In this document: positions 44,927-54,132 of the stretch, one piece after another | Layout of the letters: each line of letters opens with the position of its first letter | How positions within the stretch are numbered: the first letter of the stretch is position 1 | Assembly (NCBI GenBank): GCA_965212145.1 | Contig: CBDBUY010000009.1 | Span: 558,001 to 622,000 of the forward strand | DNA from: JAAEPI01 sp965212145 | Lineage (GTDB): Bacteria > Bacteroidota > Bacteroidia > Cytophagales > Cyclobacteriaceae | Reading direction: 5' to 3' | Length of the DNA: 64,000 bases | Position numbers and translations under genes: made by a program | Notes under the pieces: model-generated | What the model saw: the letters and a program-made list of their open reading frames with translations, nothing else | What the model was told of the DNA's origin: nothing | Databases searched by the model: none

Positions 44927-46123
44927 TTAATCCTGCCAAAAAATCTCCCTTGACGGTGATTTGTCAGTCACAATTGTTGTGGTGGTTACGTTCTCAAATC
45001 GTTTTACTTTCAAGCGATCTTTGGGTTTAAGCACTTCCTTTTTGATCACCTGCCAACCGTTCATCTTATGATAAAGAACAATTCTGGAATCACCTTGCGA
45101 GTCCAACATCACCTTCGATTTTTTGGTTTCTATTTTCTCTATTTCTGGAATATCCTGTGTATCCAGCAGTTGCAAAATCTTGGAGCCATCCGGAATGCCG
45201 AATCCTGTGTGGTTATTAGGGAAAGGATAAAGGGTGGATGACTTCTTCAGGATATCGATTAATTCGGCGTTCGAAAGATTTGGATCTTTTTGAAGCATGC
45301 ATGCAAGCAACCCGGTGATCATGGGGGCGGAGAAGCTCGTGCCGGAAGTTGCAAAACAGACTACATCAGGTTTTACATAGTCTAGGCTTGTTGGCCCGGT
45401 AGAGCTGTACTTCATCTCTTCCGTGACATTCAGTTTGGATGCTCCTACAGTAAGTACATTTTTGGAGTCTGCCGGAGCGCTAAGTGTTTTCCATCTGGTT
45501 TGTCCGTCATTTCCTGCCGAGACAACCAGCAGCACGTCATGCAGCGCAAGGATCGAATCGATGGAGCTGGTGATCCAAGTGGATTTTCCGTCTATCATTT
45601 GTGGGGAGTAGTTCTCTGATTTGCGAGAATAGCCGTTGGTATAACCAAGTGAAATATTGATCACCCGCACGCCTTGTGCTGCCATTTCATGGATGGCTTG
45701 AATCATATATTTCTCTTCCTGTCGTTTTTCGTAAACAGCATGATCGGTTCGAGCAAGGTAGAAGTCAGCCTCTGTGGCTAAACCAAATTGGATATTCTTC
45801 TCCGGGTTTAAGCCTCCGATAATTTCCCAAACCTGCGTGCCGTGTCCATCGTCCTGACCTCTCGAGCCTCCGTATTCGGCGAGCGTTGGGGTGACAAAAT
45901 CCTTGTAGTATTTGACTCTTTTATCTTGGAAATGTTGGTTCAGAGACCCTCGTTTATCGGCGTTCAGAAATCCACCGTCGATTATCCCGATTTTAACCCC
46001 ACGACCTGTCAAACCCGCATCGATCATGGCCTGACCGCCGATTTGCTCCAGCGCAAAACTCAATTCCTGTCCCGAGGAAAGAAGTGGTAGAAAGAAAAGA
46101 AAGACTAATTTTAGTCGTCGCAC
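44927..46123 (-). CDS. S8 subtilisin-like serine peptidase
   Basis: A 398-residue secreted subtilase. After the signal peptide (LVFLFFLPLLSSGQ) the catalytic triad is visible: Asp49 in KIGIIDGG, His in DDGHGTQV (about 94), and Ser in SGTSFSAP (about 262). No propeptide domain of usual size separates signal and catalytic domain, and the ~90-residue C-terminal tail does not look like a T9SS sorting domain, so its export route past the periplasm is unclear. It is divergent from the M24 aminopeptidase gene with 30 bp between. Confidence 0.93.
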   Translation of the reverse strand: MRRLKLVFLFFLPLLSSGQELSFALEQIGGQAMIDAGLTGRGVKIGIIDGGFLNADKRGSLNQHFQDKRVKYYKDFVTPTLAEYGGSRGQDDGHGTQVWEIIGGLNPEKNIQFGLATEADFYLARTDHAVYEKRQEEKYMIQAIHEMAAQGVRVINISLGYTNGYSRKSENYSPQMIDGKSTWITSSIDSILALHDVLLVVSAGNDGQTRWKTLSAPADSKNVLTVGASKLNVTEEMKYSSTGPTSLDYVKPDVVCFATSGTSFSAPMITGLLACMLQKDPNLSNAELIDILKKSSTLYPFPNNHTGFGIPDGSKILQLLDTQDIPEIEKIETKKSKVMLDSQGDSRIVLYHKMNGWQVIKKEVLKPKDRLKVKRFENVTTTTIVTDKSPSREIFWQD

Positions 46124-46153
46124 CAGATGAAGTTATAAAAACGAGTCACGCCC

Positions 46154-47446
46154 ATGAAATACGATCCCATTGATCCCAATCTATTTATTTCCAATCGCAA
46201 ACGTCTGGCTGAAAAATTGGAGCCGAATTCCGTGGTGATTCAGCACTCCAATGACATCTTGCCGTCGAATGCAGATGGAACTTTGGCTCTTCGTCAAAAC
46301 TCAAATCTACTATGGCTCACCGGGATTGAACAGGAAGAGACGATTCTGATTATGGCGCCTGACTTTCCAAATGAAAAAATGAGGGAAGTACTTTTCTTGA
46401 AAAAGACGAGCGAGCAAATAGCGATCTGGGAAGGACATAAATTCACTAAGGAAGAGGCACGAAAGGCCAGCGGTATACAGACAGTAAAGTGGCTGGAAGA
46501 ATTTGATCAAACCTTGCTGACGATACTGGCCGAAATGGATACCATTTATTTGGAGACCAATGAACACATCAGAAATTCAGCGGACTTGGAGACGAGAAAC
46601 GATCGTTTCGTCAGGGAATGCAAAACCAAGTTTCCGCTTCATAATTATCGAAGATTGGCGCCTGATATTTATGCACTCCGGAGTGTCAAACAACCTCAAG
46701 AAGTGGATTTAATTGCTCGGGCCTGCAAGATCACGGAAAAGGCCTTTAGGCGAATTCTGAATTTTGCAGAACCCGGTAAATGGGAATTTGAGGTGGAAGC
46801 AGAGCTGCTGCATGAATTTCAAATGAACAGGTCGCGACGGTTTGCCTACGAGCCTATCATCGCTGGTGGAGGGAATTCATGCGTGCTTCATTATTTGGAC
46901 AATGACCAGATGTTAAAAGATGGTGACGTATTACTGATGGACGTAGGAGCAGAGTATGCCAACTACAATGCCGACATGACTCGGACAATTCCTGTTGGAG
47001 GTAAGTTCACCAAGAGGCAAAGGGAAATTTACGATGCGGTCTTGCGCGTCAAAAATGAAGCAACCAAAATGCTCACCCCGGGAAATGCTATTCCGGAATA
47101 CCACAAGGCGGTAGGTGATCTTATGGAAAAAGAGCTCCTTGATTTGAAGTTGATCGATAAGACGGACATCAAAAATCAAGATCCGGAGTGGCCGGCATAC
47201 AAGAAATACTTCATGCATGGAACCTCACATCATTTGGGGTTGGATGTGCACGATGTGGCCAGCATCTATGCCAAATTCGAGGCTGGGATGGTTTTCACGG
47301 TGGAGCCAGGCATTTATGTGCCCAGTGAAAATATTGGGATCAGATTGGAAGACAATGTGGTAGTCACGGATAACGAGCCAAAAAATTTGATGGAGAACAT
47401 TCCGATTGAAGCGGAGGAAATTGAAGAAATAATGAACAACAAATGA
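46154..47446 (+). CDS. Xaa-Pro aminopeptidase family (M24B) peptidase
   Basis: A 430-residue metallopeptidase: an N-terminal AMP_N domain (about 5-140) and a pita-bread M24 domain. Metal ligands appear in MDVGAEY and NADMTRT (Asp pair), HGTSHHLGLDVHD (His), VEPGIY (Glu) and GIRLEDN (Glu). It removes the N-terminal residue before proline in the cytoplasm. Its stop overlaps the RidA gene by 4 bp (ATGA). Confidence 0.94.
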   Translation: MKYDPIDPNLFISNRKRLAEKLEPNSVVIQHSNDILPSNADGTLALRQNSNLLWLTGIEQEETILIMAPDFPNEKMREVLFLKKTSEQIAIWEGHKFTKEEARKASGIQTVKWLEEFDQTLLTILAEMDTIYLETNEHIRNSADLETRNDRFVRECKTKFPLHNYRRLAPDIYALRSVKQPQEVDLIARACKITEKAFRRILNFAEPGKWEFEVEAELLHEFQMNRSRRFAYEPIIAGGGNSCVLHYLDNDQMLKDGDVLLMDVGAEYANYNADMTRTIPVGGKFTKRQREIYDAVLRVKNEATKMLTPGNAIPEYHKAVGDLMEKELLDLKLIDKTDIKNQDPEWPAYKKYFMHGTSHHLGLDVHDVASIYAKFEAGMVFTVEPGIYVPSENIGIRLEDNVVVTDNEPKNLMENIPIEAEEIEEIMNNK

Positions 47447-47859
47447 GCATCGAGAAAATAAATTCAGAAGGAGCACCTGAGCCAGTTGGCCTGTATCCCC
47501 ATGCTCGGAAAGTTGGGAACTTGCTTTTTTTATCAGGAGTCGGACCGAGAGAAAAGGGCACCCAGAAAATCCCCGGTGTGGAGCTCAATGAACATGGTGA
47601 AATCGAGTCCTACGACATTGAAGCGCAATGTCATTCGGTTTTCAAAAACGTAAGAATGATTTTGGAATCCAGCGGAGCGTCCTGGGAGTCGTTGGTCGAT
47701 GTGACCGTGTTTCTTACGAATATGAAGGCCGACTTTAAGACCTTTAATAAAATCTACGCCGAATACTTCGAGTCCAATCAACCCTGTCGGACTACCGTGG
47801 AAGTAAACGCACTGCCAACTCCGATCGCGATAGAGTTGAAGTGCGTAGCTGTCATTTGA
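47443..47859 (+). CDS. RidA family (YjgF) protein
   Basis: A 138-residue RidA-fold protein. The catalytic-type Arg is in CRTTVEVNALP (about 113-123) and the family core LLFLSGVGP is near residue 27-35. RidA enzymes hydrolyse reactive enamines/imines; a subset are 2-aminomuconate deaminases, and the spacing here does not exclude that. It is coupled to the M24 gene by a 4 bp overlap and ends in a clear terminator. Confidence 0.92.
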   Translation: MSIEKINSEGAPEPVGLYPHARKVGNLLFLSGVGPREKGTQKIPGVELNEHGEIESYDIEAQCHSVFKNVRMILESSGASWESLVDVTVFLTNMKADFKTFNKIYAEYFESNQPCRTTVEVNALPTPIAIELKCVAVI

Positions 47860-47871
47860 TGTCAAATGTGA

Positions 47872-47900
47872 CCTACGGAATGAATCCGTAGCGGTTTTTA
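47872..47900 (+). terminator. hairpin terminator after the RidA gene
   Basis: A 7 bp perfect stem CTACGGA (47873-47879) with TCCGTAG (47885-47891), 5 b loop, then CGGTTTTTA. It separates the RidA gene from the DUF4290 gene. Confidence 0.75.
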
Positions 47901-47929
47901 TATACTTTTGGGTTTTCGAAAAGAATCTC

Positions 47930-48583
47930 ATGGAATACAATACTCAAAGAGCTCATCTGAAGCTCAGAGAATATGGACGAAACGTCCAGAATTTAGTCGC
48001 ACACATCAAGGAGGAAAAGGACAAGGAAAAGCGAAACCAAATGGTCGGTACGCTTGTCGAATTGATGAAACAAGTGAATCCGAATCTCAATAAGGATACT
48101 GACGAATACGATCAGAAAATTTGGGACGATGTGTACATTATTTCTGAATTTGATATCGACGTAGATTCTCCATTCCCAAAACCGGAACCGTCATTGTTGG
48201 AGAAAAAGCCAGAGAAACTGCAATATTTCTCCAATGAGATCAAATACAAGCACTACGGACGGAGCATCGAACTGCTTATCGACAAAGCAGTCAAATTAGA
48301 GGATCCAAAAGAGAAAGAAGGTGCGGTTATCGTTCTCGGCAAACTCATGAAGAGCTTTTTCCAGACATGGAACAAAGATGGAATTGAGGACGAGCAGGTG
48401 CTGAAGAACATCAAAAGGATGTCCGACAATCAGCTGGATATTGATATCGAGAACGTTAAAGAGTTCAACCTTTTCGACCTGGGCAAACCGACCCACAAGC
48501 CTCGCAGAAATCAAAAAGGGGGAGGCGGCAAAGGTCGCAGACCGAATAATCAAAATAACCGCAGAAGAAGGCCAAATAGATGA
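47930..48583 (+). CDS. DUF4290 domain-containing protein
   Basis: A 217-residue cytosolic helical protein of the DUF4290 family (MEYNTQRAHLKLREYGRN, KHYGRSIELLIDKAV), which is conserved next to murA in the Bacteroidota. The last ~30 residues are a low-complexity Arg/Asn/Gly tail (NQNNRRRRPNR) that could bind nucleic acid or anionic partners. The stop overlaps the murA start by 4 bp, so they are translated together. Function is unknown; a role in early cell wall synthesis is inference from the fixed neighbourhood. Confidence 0.92.
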   Translation: MEYNTQRAHLKLREYGRNVQNLVAHIKEEKDKEKRNQMVGTLVELMKQVNPNLNKDTDEYDQKIWDDVYIISEFDIDVDSPFPKPEPSLLEKKPEKLQYFSNEIKYKHYGRSIELLIDKAVKLEDPKEKEGAVIVLGKLMKSFFQTWNKDGIEDEQVLKNIKRMSDNQLDIDIENVKEFNLFDLGKPTHKPRRNQKGGGGKGRRPNNQNNRRRRPNR

Positions 48584-49887
48584 GTTCATTCCGTGTTCAG
48601 GGCGGTAGCAAGCTCTCCGGTTCCATAATACCCCAAGGTGCCAAGAACGAGGCACTTCAGATAATCTCAGCAGTTCTTCTCACAAAAGAACCAATGACCA
48701 TTCACAAGGTCCCTAACATCAGGGACGTGATGAAACTCATCGAGCTTTTACAGGATTTCGGAGTTGAGGTCGAAAAAATAGCAGAAGAGTCCTACCGATT
48801 TCAGGCAAAGAGTATTGACCTGAATTTTCTAGACACAGAAGAATTCAAAGAAAAAGGCGGTGCACTGAGAGGTTCGATTATGATCCTTGGACCACTTCTG
48901 GCTCGTTTCGGAGTTGGAAAAATGCCAAAGCCCGGAGGAGATAAAATTGGTCGACGAAGAGTCGATACGCACTTTTTCGGTTTTGAAAAGCTAGGTGCAA
49001 AATTCAATTATGATGCTGAGGCGTCCTTTTATACAGTAGATGGGAGCCAGTTGAAAGGTGCATACATGCACTTGGATGAAGCCTCTGTTACCGGAACGGC
49101 CAACATCGTCATGGCAGCTGTCCTGGCCGAAGGCGAAACAACTATCTATAATGCAGCGTGCGAGCCATATCTTCAGCAGCTATGCAACATGCTAAATCGC
49201 ATGGGAGCGAAAATCGAGGGGGTTGGCTCTAACTTGCTAAAGATCCAAGGGGTTTCCAGTTTAAAGGGAACTGAGCACACGATGCTGCCTGATATGATTG
49301 AAATTGGGAGTTTCATTGGATTAGCAGCGATGACTCAGTCTGAGATTACTATCAAGGACGCACGGATAGATCAACTTGGTTTGATCCCTTCCACATTTGA
49401 AAAACTTGGAATCCAGATGGACTTTCAAGGAGATGATATCCACATTCCGGCGCAAGATCATTACGAGATCGAGTCTTATATTGACGGCTCCATCTTGACC
49501 ATCGCAGATGCCATCTGGCCGGGACTGACCCCAGATTTGTTGAGTGTGATCCTTGTTACGGCAACTCAAGCGAAAGGAACTGTCCTGATACACCAGAAAA
49601 TGTTCGAGAGTCGCTTGTTCTTCGTTGATAAGTTGATTGATATGGGTGCTCAGATTATTTTATGTGATCCTCATCGAGCCACCGTGATTGGATTGGATCG
49701 AGCTTTTGATCTGAAAGGCATTCAAATGACTTCTCCGGATATTCGAGCAGGTGTTTCTCTTTTAATAGCCGCCCTATCGGCGAAAGGGGAGAGTTTGATC
49801 CACAATGTCGAACAAATTGACCGGGGCTATCAGTACATTGATCAGAGGCTAAACGCCCTGGGAGCTTCCATCACAAGATTAGATTAA
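48580..49887 (+). CDS. murA: UDP-N-acetylglucosamine 1-carboxyvinyltransferase
   Basis: A 435-residue MurA that transfers enolpyruvate from PEP to UDP-GlcNAc, the first committed step of peptidoglycan synthesis. The inside-out barrel fold is evident from the N-terminus (GGSKLSGSIIPQGAKNEAL) to the end. The active-site loop reads PKPGGDKIGRRR: Asp121 takes the place of the catalytic Cys (Cys115 in E. coli) that fosfomycin attacks. An Asp at this position is known to give natural fosfomycin resistance in other bacteria, so this enzyme should be insensitive. It is coupled to the DUF4290 gene; its 3' end overlaps the convergent response regulator gene by 17 bp. Confidence 0.96.
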   Translation: MSSFRVQGGSKLSGSIIPQGAKNEALQIISAVLLTKEPMTIHKVPNIRDVMKLIELLQDFGVEVEKIAEESYRFQAKSIDLNFLDTEEFKEKGGALRGSIMILGPLLARFGVGKMPKPGGDKIGRRRVDTHFFGFEKLGAKFNYDAEASFYTVDGSQLKGAYMHLDEASVTGTANIVMAAVLAEGETTIYNAACEPYLQQLCNMLNRMGAKIEGVGSNLLKIQGVSSLKGTEHTMLPDMIEIGSFIGLAAMTQSEITIKDARIDQLGLIPSTFEKLGIQMDFQGDDIHIPAQDHYEIESYIDGSILTIADAIWPGLTPDLLSVILVTATQAKGTVLIHQKMFESRLFFVDKLIDMGAQIILCDPHRATVIGLDRAFDLKGIQMTSPDIRAGVSLLIAALSAKGESLIHNVEQIDRGYQYIDQRLNALGASITRLD

Positions 49888-50266
49888 TTTTCCTGAGTTT
49901 ATCCTCGTTCAAAGGTTTGTCCACGAAGGATATTACAAAAGGATTGTTATTCAAGTCAGCCAATTCTTGACTGTCCTCAGTGGAGCTGGATACAACAATT
50001 GGAAACGGCGGATGTTCATATTTTTTCTGAATTTCCTTTAAGAGTTCCCACCCATTCATCAACGGCATGTCCAAATCCATGAACATCGCTGAAACGTTCA
50101 TTTGACTGATTCGTTCCAAGGCATCTTCGCCATTTCTGCTGGTAACAATCTCGAATCCAGGATAGAATCGATTGATTGCATAGCCTGCGCTGAACAAGAA
50201 TAATTCATCGTCATCGACAATGAGAATTCTTTTGCCTTCCAATAAATCATTGGAGCCTTTTGCCAT
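49871..50266 (-). CDS. stand-alone response regulator receiver protein
   Basis: A 131-residue CheY-like receiver with no output domain. Acidic residues DDD at 18-20, phosphoacceptor Asp64 (MDLDMPLMNG), switch Ser/Thr in VVSSSTED and Lys in FVDKPL are all present. It probably acts by protein contact in a phosphorelay; no histidine kinase gene is in the window. It overlaps the end of murA by 17 bp and is divergent from glpK. Confidence 0.93.
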   Translation of the reverse strand: MAKGSNDLLEGKRILIVDDDELFLFSAGYAINRFYPGFEIVTSRNGEDALERISQMNVSAMFMDLDMPLMNGWELLKEIQKKYEHPPFPIVVSSSTEDSQELADLNNNPFVISFVDKPLNEDKLRKINLIL

Positions 50267-50362
50267 TATTCAACTAGCTATTACGTCCGTAAAAACTAGA
50301 AATTTACCGAATCTGTCCCAATTTATTGGTGTTTGGAATAGTTTAGTGGAAACCCTTCAACC

Positions 50363-51841
50363 ATGTCAAAGTACATTCTGTCCCTGGATCAGGGTACCAC
50401 AAGTTCCCGAGCAATTCTCTTCGATAAGGCCGGTAAGATTTGCTCTGTAGCTCAGCAGGAATTCAGACAGATATTTCCTCAGTCAGGATGGGTTGAGCAC
50501 GATGCATTGGAAATCTGGGACTCTCAGAGCGCCGTGATGCAAGAGGTTTTTAAGGATGGAATGAGTGCAGAGGAAGTTGCTGCGATTGGAATAACGAACC
50601 AGCGGGAAACCGCTGTGATATGGGATCGAAAGACCGGTGAGCCTGTGTGTAATGCAATTGTTTGGCAAGATCGAAGAACCTCGAATTACTGCGATGAATT
50701 AAAATCCTCTGGTTGGATCGAAAAAATCAAAGACAAAACAGGATTGGTCATTGATGCCTATTTCTCAGGAACCAAGGTAAAATGGATGCTTGAAAATGTA
50801 GAGGGAGTTCGAGCGAGAGCAGAAAAAGGAGAGTTGGCTTTTGGGACAATCGATTCGTGGCTTGTCTGGAAACTAACGAACGGTGAAAAGCATGTGACGG
50901 ACATGTCTAATGCCAGCAGAACCATGCTCTTTAATATCAAGACATTGGATTGGGATGATGAAATTCTCGAACTGATGAATATCCCAAGGTCACTTTTGCC
51001 TGAAGTGAAGTCATGTTCTGAAGTCTATGGTAAAACAGAGTTGAACGGGGTTGAAATTCCGATTGCAGGAATGGCAGGCGATCAACAAGCTGCATTATTT
51101 GGTCAGATGTGTGTGGAAGAAGGGATGGTGAAGAACACCTACGGAACCGGTTGTTTCATTCTGACCACAACAGGAACAAAGCCGGTTAAATCCGAGAATA
51201 ATCTTTTGACAACAGTGGCCTGGCAGATAGGCGATGAGGTGACTTACGCCCTTGAAGGAGGTGTTTTTATTGGAGGTGCCGTGGTACAATGGGTCAGAGA
51301 CGGCTTGCAATTCATTCAAGAGGCTGGAGAAATTGAAGCATTGTCAAATTCGGTTGAAGACAATGGAGGAGTTTATTTGGTGCCTGCCTTTGTTGGGTTA
51401 GGTGCTCCTCATTGGGATCAATACGCTCGGGGTGCGATACTTGGACTTACCCGTGGAACCGAGAGAGGTCACATCGCCAGAGCCACTTTGGAGTCCATTT
51501 GTTATCAATCCAAGGAAGTCATTGACGCCATGGCTGCTGATTCAGGGTTGGAGATCAAGGAAATCAGAGTAGATGGTGGAGCTACTGCTAATAACTCCCT
51601 TATGCAAATCCAGGCTGATGTAATGGATATTAACGTAATTCGGCCGGAAGTACTTGAAACAACTGCCCTCGGAGCAGCCTACTTCGCAGGTCTTGCAGTG
51701 GGGTTTTGGGAAAATATTGAAGAGGTGAAGACGCAGTGGGCAGTTGACCGAAAATTTGATCCGTCAAAAGACATGTCTAAGGAATTAAGGGTTTGGAAAA
51801 AGGCCGTGGAGCGTTCAAAAAACTGGTTGGTCGATGAATAG
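50363..51841 (+). CDS. glpK: glycerol kinase
   Basis: A 492-residue FGGY-family kinase that phosphorylates glycerol to sn-glycerol 3-phosphate. The ATP site opens with LDQGTTSSRAILFD; substrate contacts are in GITNQRETAVIWD and DQQAALFGQ; the C-terminal motif is GGATANNSLMQIQAD. Length is normal. First gene of glpK-glpD-glpF; it overlaps glpD by 8 bp. Confidence 0.97.
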   Translation: MSKYILSLDQGTTSSRAILFDKAGKICSVAQQEFRQIFPQSGWVEHDALEIWDSQSAVMQEVFKDGMSAEEVAAIGITNQRETAVIWDRKTGEPVCNAIVWQDRRTSNYCDELKSSGWIEKIKDKTGLVIDAYFSGTKVKWMLENVEGVRARAEKGELAFGTIDSWLVWKLTNGEKHVTDMSNASRTMLFNIKTLDWDDEILELMNIPRSLLPEVKSCSEVYGKTELNGVEIPIAGMAGDQQAALFGQMCVEEGMVKNTYGTGCFILTTTGTKPVKSENNLLTTVAWQIGDEVTYALEGGVFIGGAVVQWVRDGLQFIQEAGEIEALSNSVEDNGGVYLVPAFVGLGAPHWDQYARGAILGLTRGTERGHIARATLESICYQSKEVIDAMAADSGLEIKEIRVDGGATANNSLMQIQADVMDINVIRPEVLETTALGAAYFAGLAVGFWENIEEVKTQWAVDRKFDPSKDMSKELRVWKKAVERSKNWLVDE

Positions 51842-53396
51842 AGAGAGAATGATGAAGTCCTTGCAAGAGGACAAAGTGTGGGATGTGGTGATCATCGGAG
51901 GAGGAGCAACCGGATTGGGTGCTGCTTTGGATGCCGCCACTCGCGGGTATGAAACATTGCTGGTTGAGCAGGCAGATTTCGCAAAAGGAACATCCAGTCG
52001 CAGCACAAAACTGGTTCATGGTGGAGTACGATACCTGGCGCAAGGAGATATTTCGTTGGTTTTAGAGGCACTCCATGAGCGAGGCTTGCTAAGACAAAAT
52101 GCTCCTCATCTGGTAAAAAACCTGGCTTTTGTGATTCCGAATTACGAATGGTGGGATGGTCCTTTCTACGTGATCGGGATGAAGGTTTATGATATGATGG
52201 CCGGGAAACTAGGTCTTGGACCGTCAGAACGAATCACAAAGGAAGAAACTGTCAAGGCGATACCAAATATAAAAACGGACGGATTGAGAGGTGGAGTGAT
52301 TTACTATGATGGCCAATTCGATGATGCTAGGTTGGCGGTGAGCTTAGCACAAACTGCCTACAAGAACGGCGCTACCTTGGTCAACTACATGAAGGTGATG
52401 AAGCTCCGAAAGAACGATGATGGTTTGGTTAAAGGGGTAGTGGTGGAGGATCAGGAAACTGGGACAAATTATAAAATCAAGGCGAAATCTGTCGTGAATG
52501 CTACCGGCGTTTTTGTGGATGATATTTTACAAATGGACGAGCCGGAAGCCATGCCGACAACCGTACCAAGTCAGGGAGTGCATTTGGTTTTGGACAAGGA
52601 ATTTTTACAGGGCGACTCAGCCATCATGATTCCGAAAACCGATGACGGACGAGTGCTTTTTGCTGTTCCGTGGCATGGTAGAACGATTGTGGGAACAACC
52701 GACACGTTGGTTGATAAGCCTGAAATGGAGCCGCAAGCTCAGGAGGAGGAAATTGAGTTTATCCTGAACACAGCAGGCCGCTACCTCACCAGAGCTCCGA
52801 AACGTTCAGACGTTTTGAGTGTGTTTGCCGGGCTCAGGCCGTTGGCATCAGAGGACAGTGATGAAGACACCAAGAACGTGTCGCGTAATCACCGGATTTT
52901 GGTTTCGCTTTCGGGACTAATTACCGTCACCGGAGGAAAATGGACGACTTATCGTAAAATGGGTGAGGACACAGTGAATAAGGTCACTTTGGTGGCTGGC
53001 TTGGAAGAAAAACCCTGTATTACGGCCAACATGCCCATTCATGGCTATGTGAAGAATTTTGACGTAAAAGATCATTTACATGTCTATGGCGCTGATCGTC
53101 TGGCCATCCTACAACTGGTGGATGCGAATCCAGAGCTCGGTGAAAAACTCGACGAAGAGCATGACTTCTTGAAGGCTGAGGTTGTGTGGGCTGTGAGGGA
53201 GGAGATGGCTAGAAAGATAGAAGACGTGCTATCTCGACGAACCAGAGCGCTTTTGCTGGATGCTCGTGCATGTATCAGAATGGCTCCAAAAGTCGCAGAA
53301 TTGATGGCAGCAGAACTTAAAAAAGACAAAACCTGGGAGACGAAGGAGGTTGAGGATTTTATCAAATTAGCTAACCAATACATACTGGAGCAATGA
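51834..53396 (+). CDS. glpD: glycerol-3-phosphate dehydrogenase (FAD-dependent, aerobic type)
   Basis: A 520-residue flavoenzyme that oxidises glycerol 3-phosphate to dihydroxyacetone phosphate and feeds electrons to quinone at the inner membrane. The FAD-binding loop is VVIIGGGATGLGAALDAATR, followed by the GTSSRSTKLVHGGVRYL signature; a C-terminal DAO_C domain follows (about 390-510). It overlaps glpK by 8 bp and glpF by 4 bp. Confidence 0.96.
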   Translation: MNRERMMKSLQEDKVWDVVIIGGGATGLGAALDAATRGYETLLVEQADFAKGTSSRSTKLVHGGVRYLAQGDISLVLEALHERGLLRQNAPHLVKNLAFVIPNYEWWDGPFYVIGMKVYDMMAGKLGLGPSERITKEETVKAIPNIKTDGLRGGVIYYDGQFDDARLAVSLAQTAYKNGATLVNYMKVMKLRKNDDGLVKGVVVEDQETGTNYKIKAKSVVNATGVFVDDILQMDEPEAMPTTVPSQGVHLVLDKEFLQGDSAIMIPKTDDGRVLFAVPWHGRTIVGTTDTLVDKPEMEPQAQEEEIEFILNTAGRYLTRAPKRSDVLSVFAGLRPLASEDSDEDTKNVSRNHRILVSLSGLITVTGGKWTTYRKMGEDTVNKVTLVAGLEEKPCITANMPIHGYVKNFDVKDHLHVYGADRLAILQLVDANPELGEKLDEEHDFLKAEVVWAVREEMARKIEDVLSRRTRALLLDARACIRMAPKVAELMAAELKKDKTWETKEVEDFIKLANQYILEQ

Positions 53397-54130
53397 CGGA
53401 TTTTATTGCAGAAATTATTGGGACATTTATTCTCATTGCGCTGGGCTGTGGGGTGAATGCCAACGTATCACTGAAGAACGCTTACGGTCAGGGTTCCGGA
53501 TGGATCGTGATCACGATGGGGTGGGGACTTGCGGTGTTTTGCGGAGTGACAGTTGCTGGTCCATATAGCGGTGCACACATCAACCCGGCTGTAACGGTCG
53601 GCTTGGCGGTGGCTGGGGCCTTCGATTGGGCGGACGTACCATCTTTCATCTTGGCTCAGATGATCGGAGCAATGCTCGGAGCTTTTATTGTCTGGCTAAA
53701 TTTCAAAGATCACTTTGACCAAGAGGAAAACGCTGGGACGAAGCTTGGCACATTCTCTACCGGACCGGCTATTAAAAACACGCCAATAAATTTCATTTGT
53801 GAGGTTACAGGCACGTTCATTTTAGTGTTTGTCATTTTGTACATTACTGAACCCGAAATGACAGCCTCAGGAATGGAAGATGTGAAAATTGGTTTGGGAT
53901 CCATTGGTGCCATTCCTGTGGCATTCTTAGTGATGGCGATAGGGATGAGTTTTGGAGGAACTACTGGTTATGCCATTAATCCTGCCCGTGATCTTGGCCC
54001 TAGGATCGTACATGCCCTGGTTCCGATAAAAGGTAAAGGAGACAGCAATTGGGGATATGCTTGGTTACCTGTGATTGCACCTATTGCTGGCGGAAGTTTG
54101 GCGGCTTTGGTTTATATGATGTTGGTGTAA
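53393..54130 (+). CDS. glpF: glycerol uptake facilitator (MIP/aquaporin family)
   Basis: A 245-residue six-helix channel with both half-helix motifs: NPAVTVGLAV (HINPA) and NPARDLGPR (AINPARD). The Asp after NPAR marks a glycerol-conducting aquaglyceroporin. It admits glycerol by diffusion for GlpK. Last gene of the operon, ATGA-coupled to glpD, and 2 bp from the convergent DUF5916 gene. Confidence 0.95.
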   Translation: MTDFIAEIIGTFILIALGCGVNANVSLKNAYGQGSGWIVITMGWGLAVFCGVTVAGPYSGAHINPAVTVGLAVAGAFDWADVPSFILAQMIGAMLGAFIVWLNFKDHFDQEENAGTKLGTFSTGPAIKNTPINFICEVTGTFILVFVILYITEPEMTASGMEDVKIGLGSIGAIPVAFLVMAIGMSFGGTTGYAINPARDLGPRIVHALVPIKGKGDSNWGYAWLPVIAPIAGGSLAALVYMMLV

Positions 54131-54132
54131 AA

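Noticed and set aside
44927..46123. T9SS sorting domain on the subtilase
   Set aside because: The tail lacks the PNP...G.Y.V/I..G...K.. pattern seen in the protein ending at 15618.
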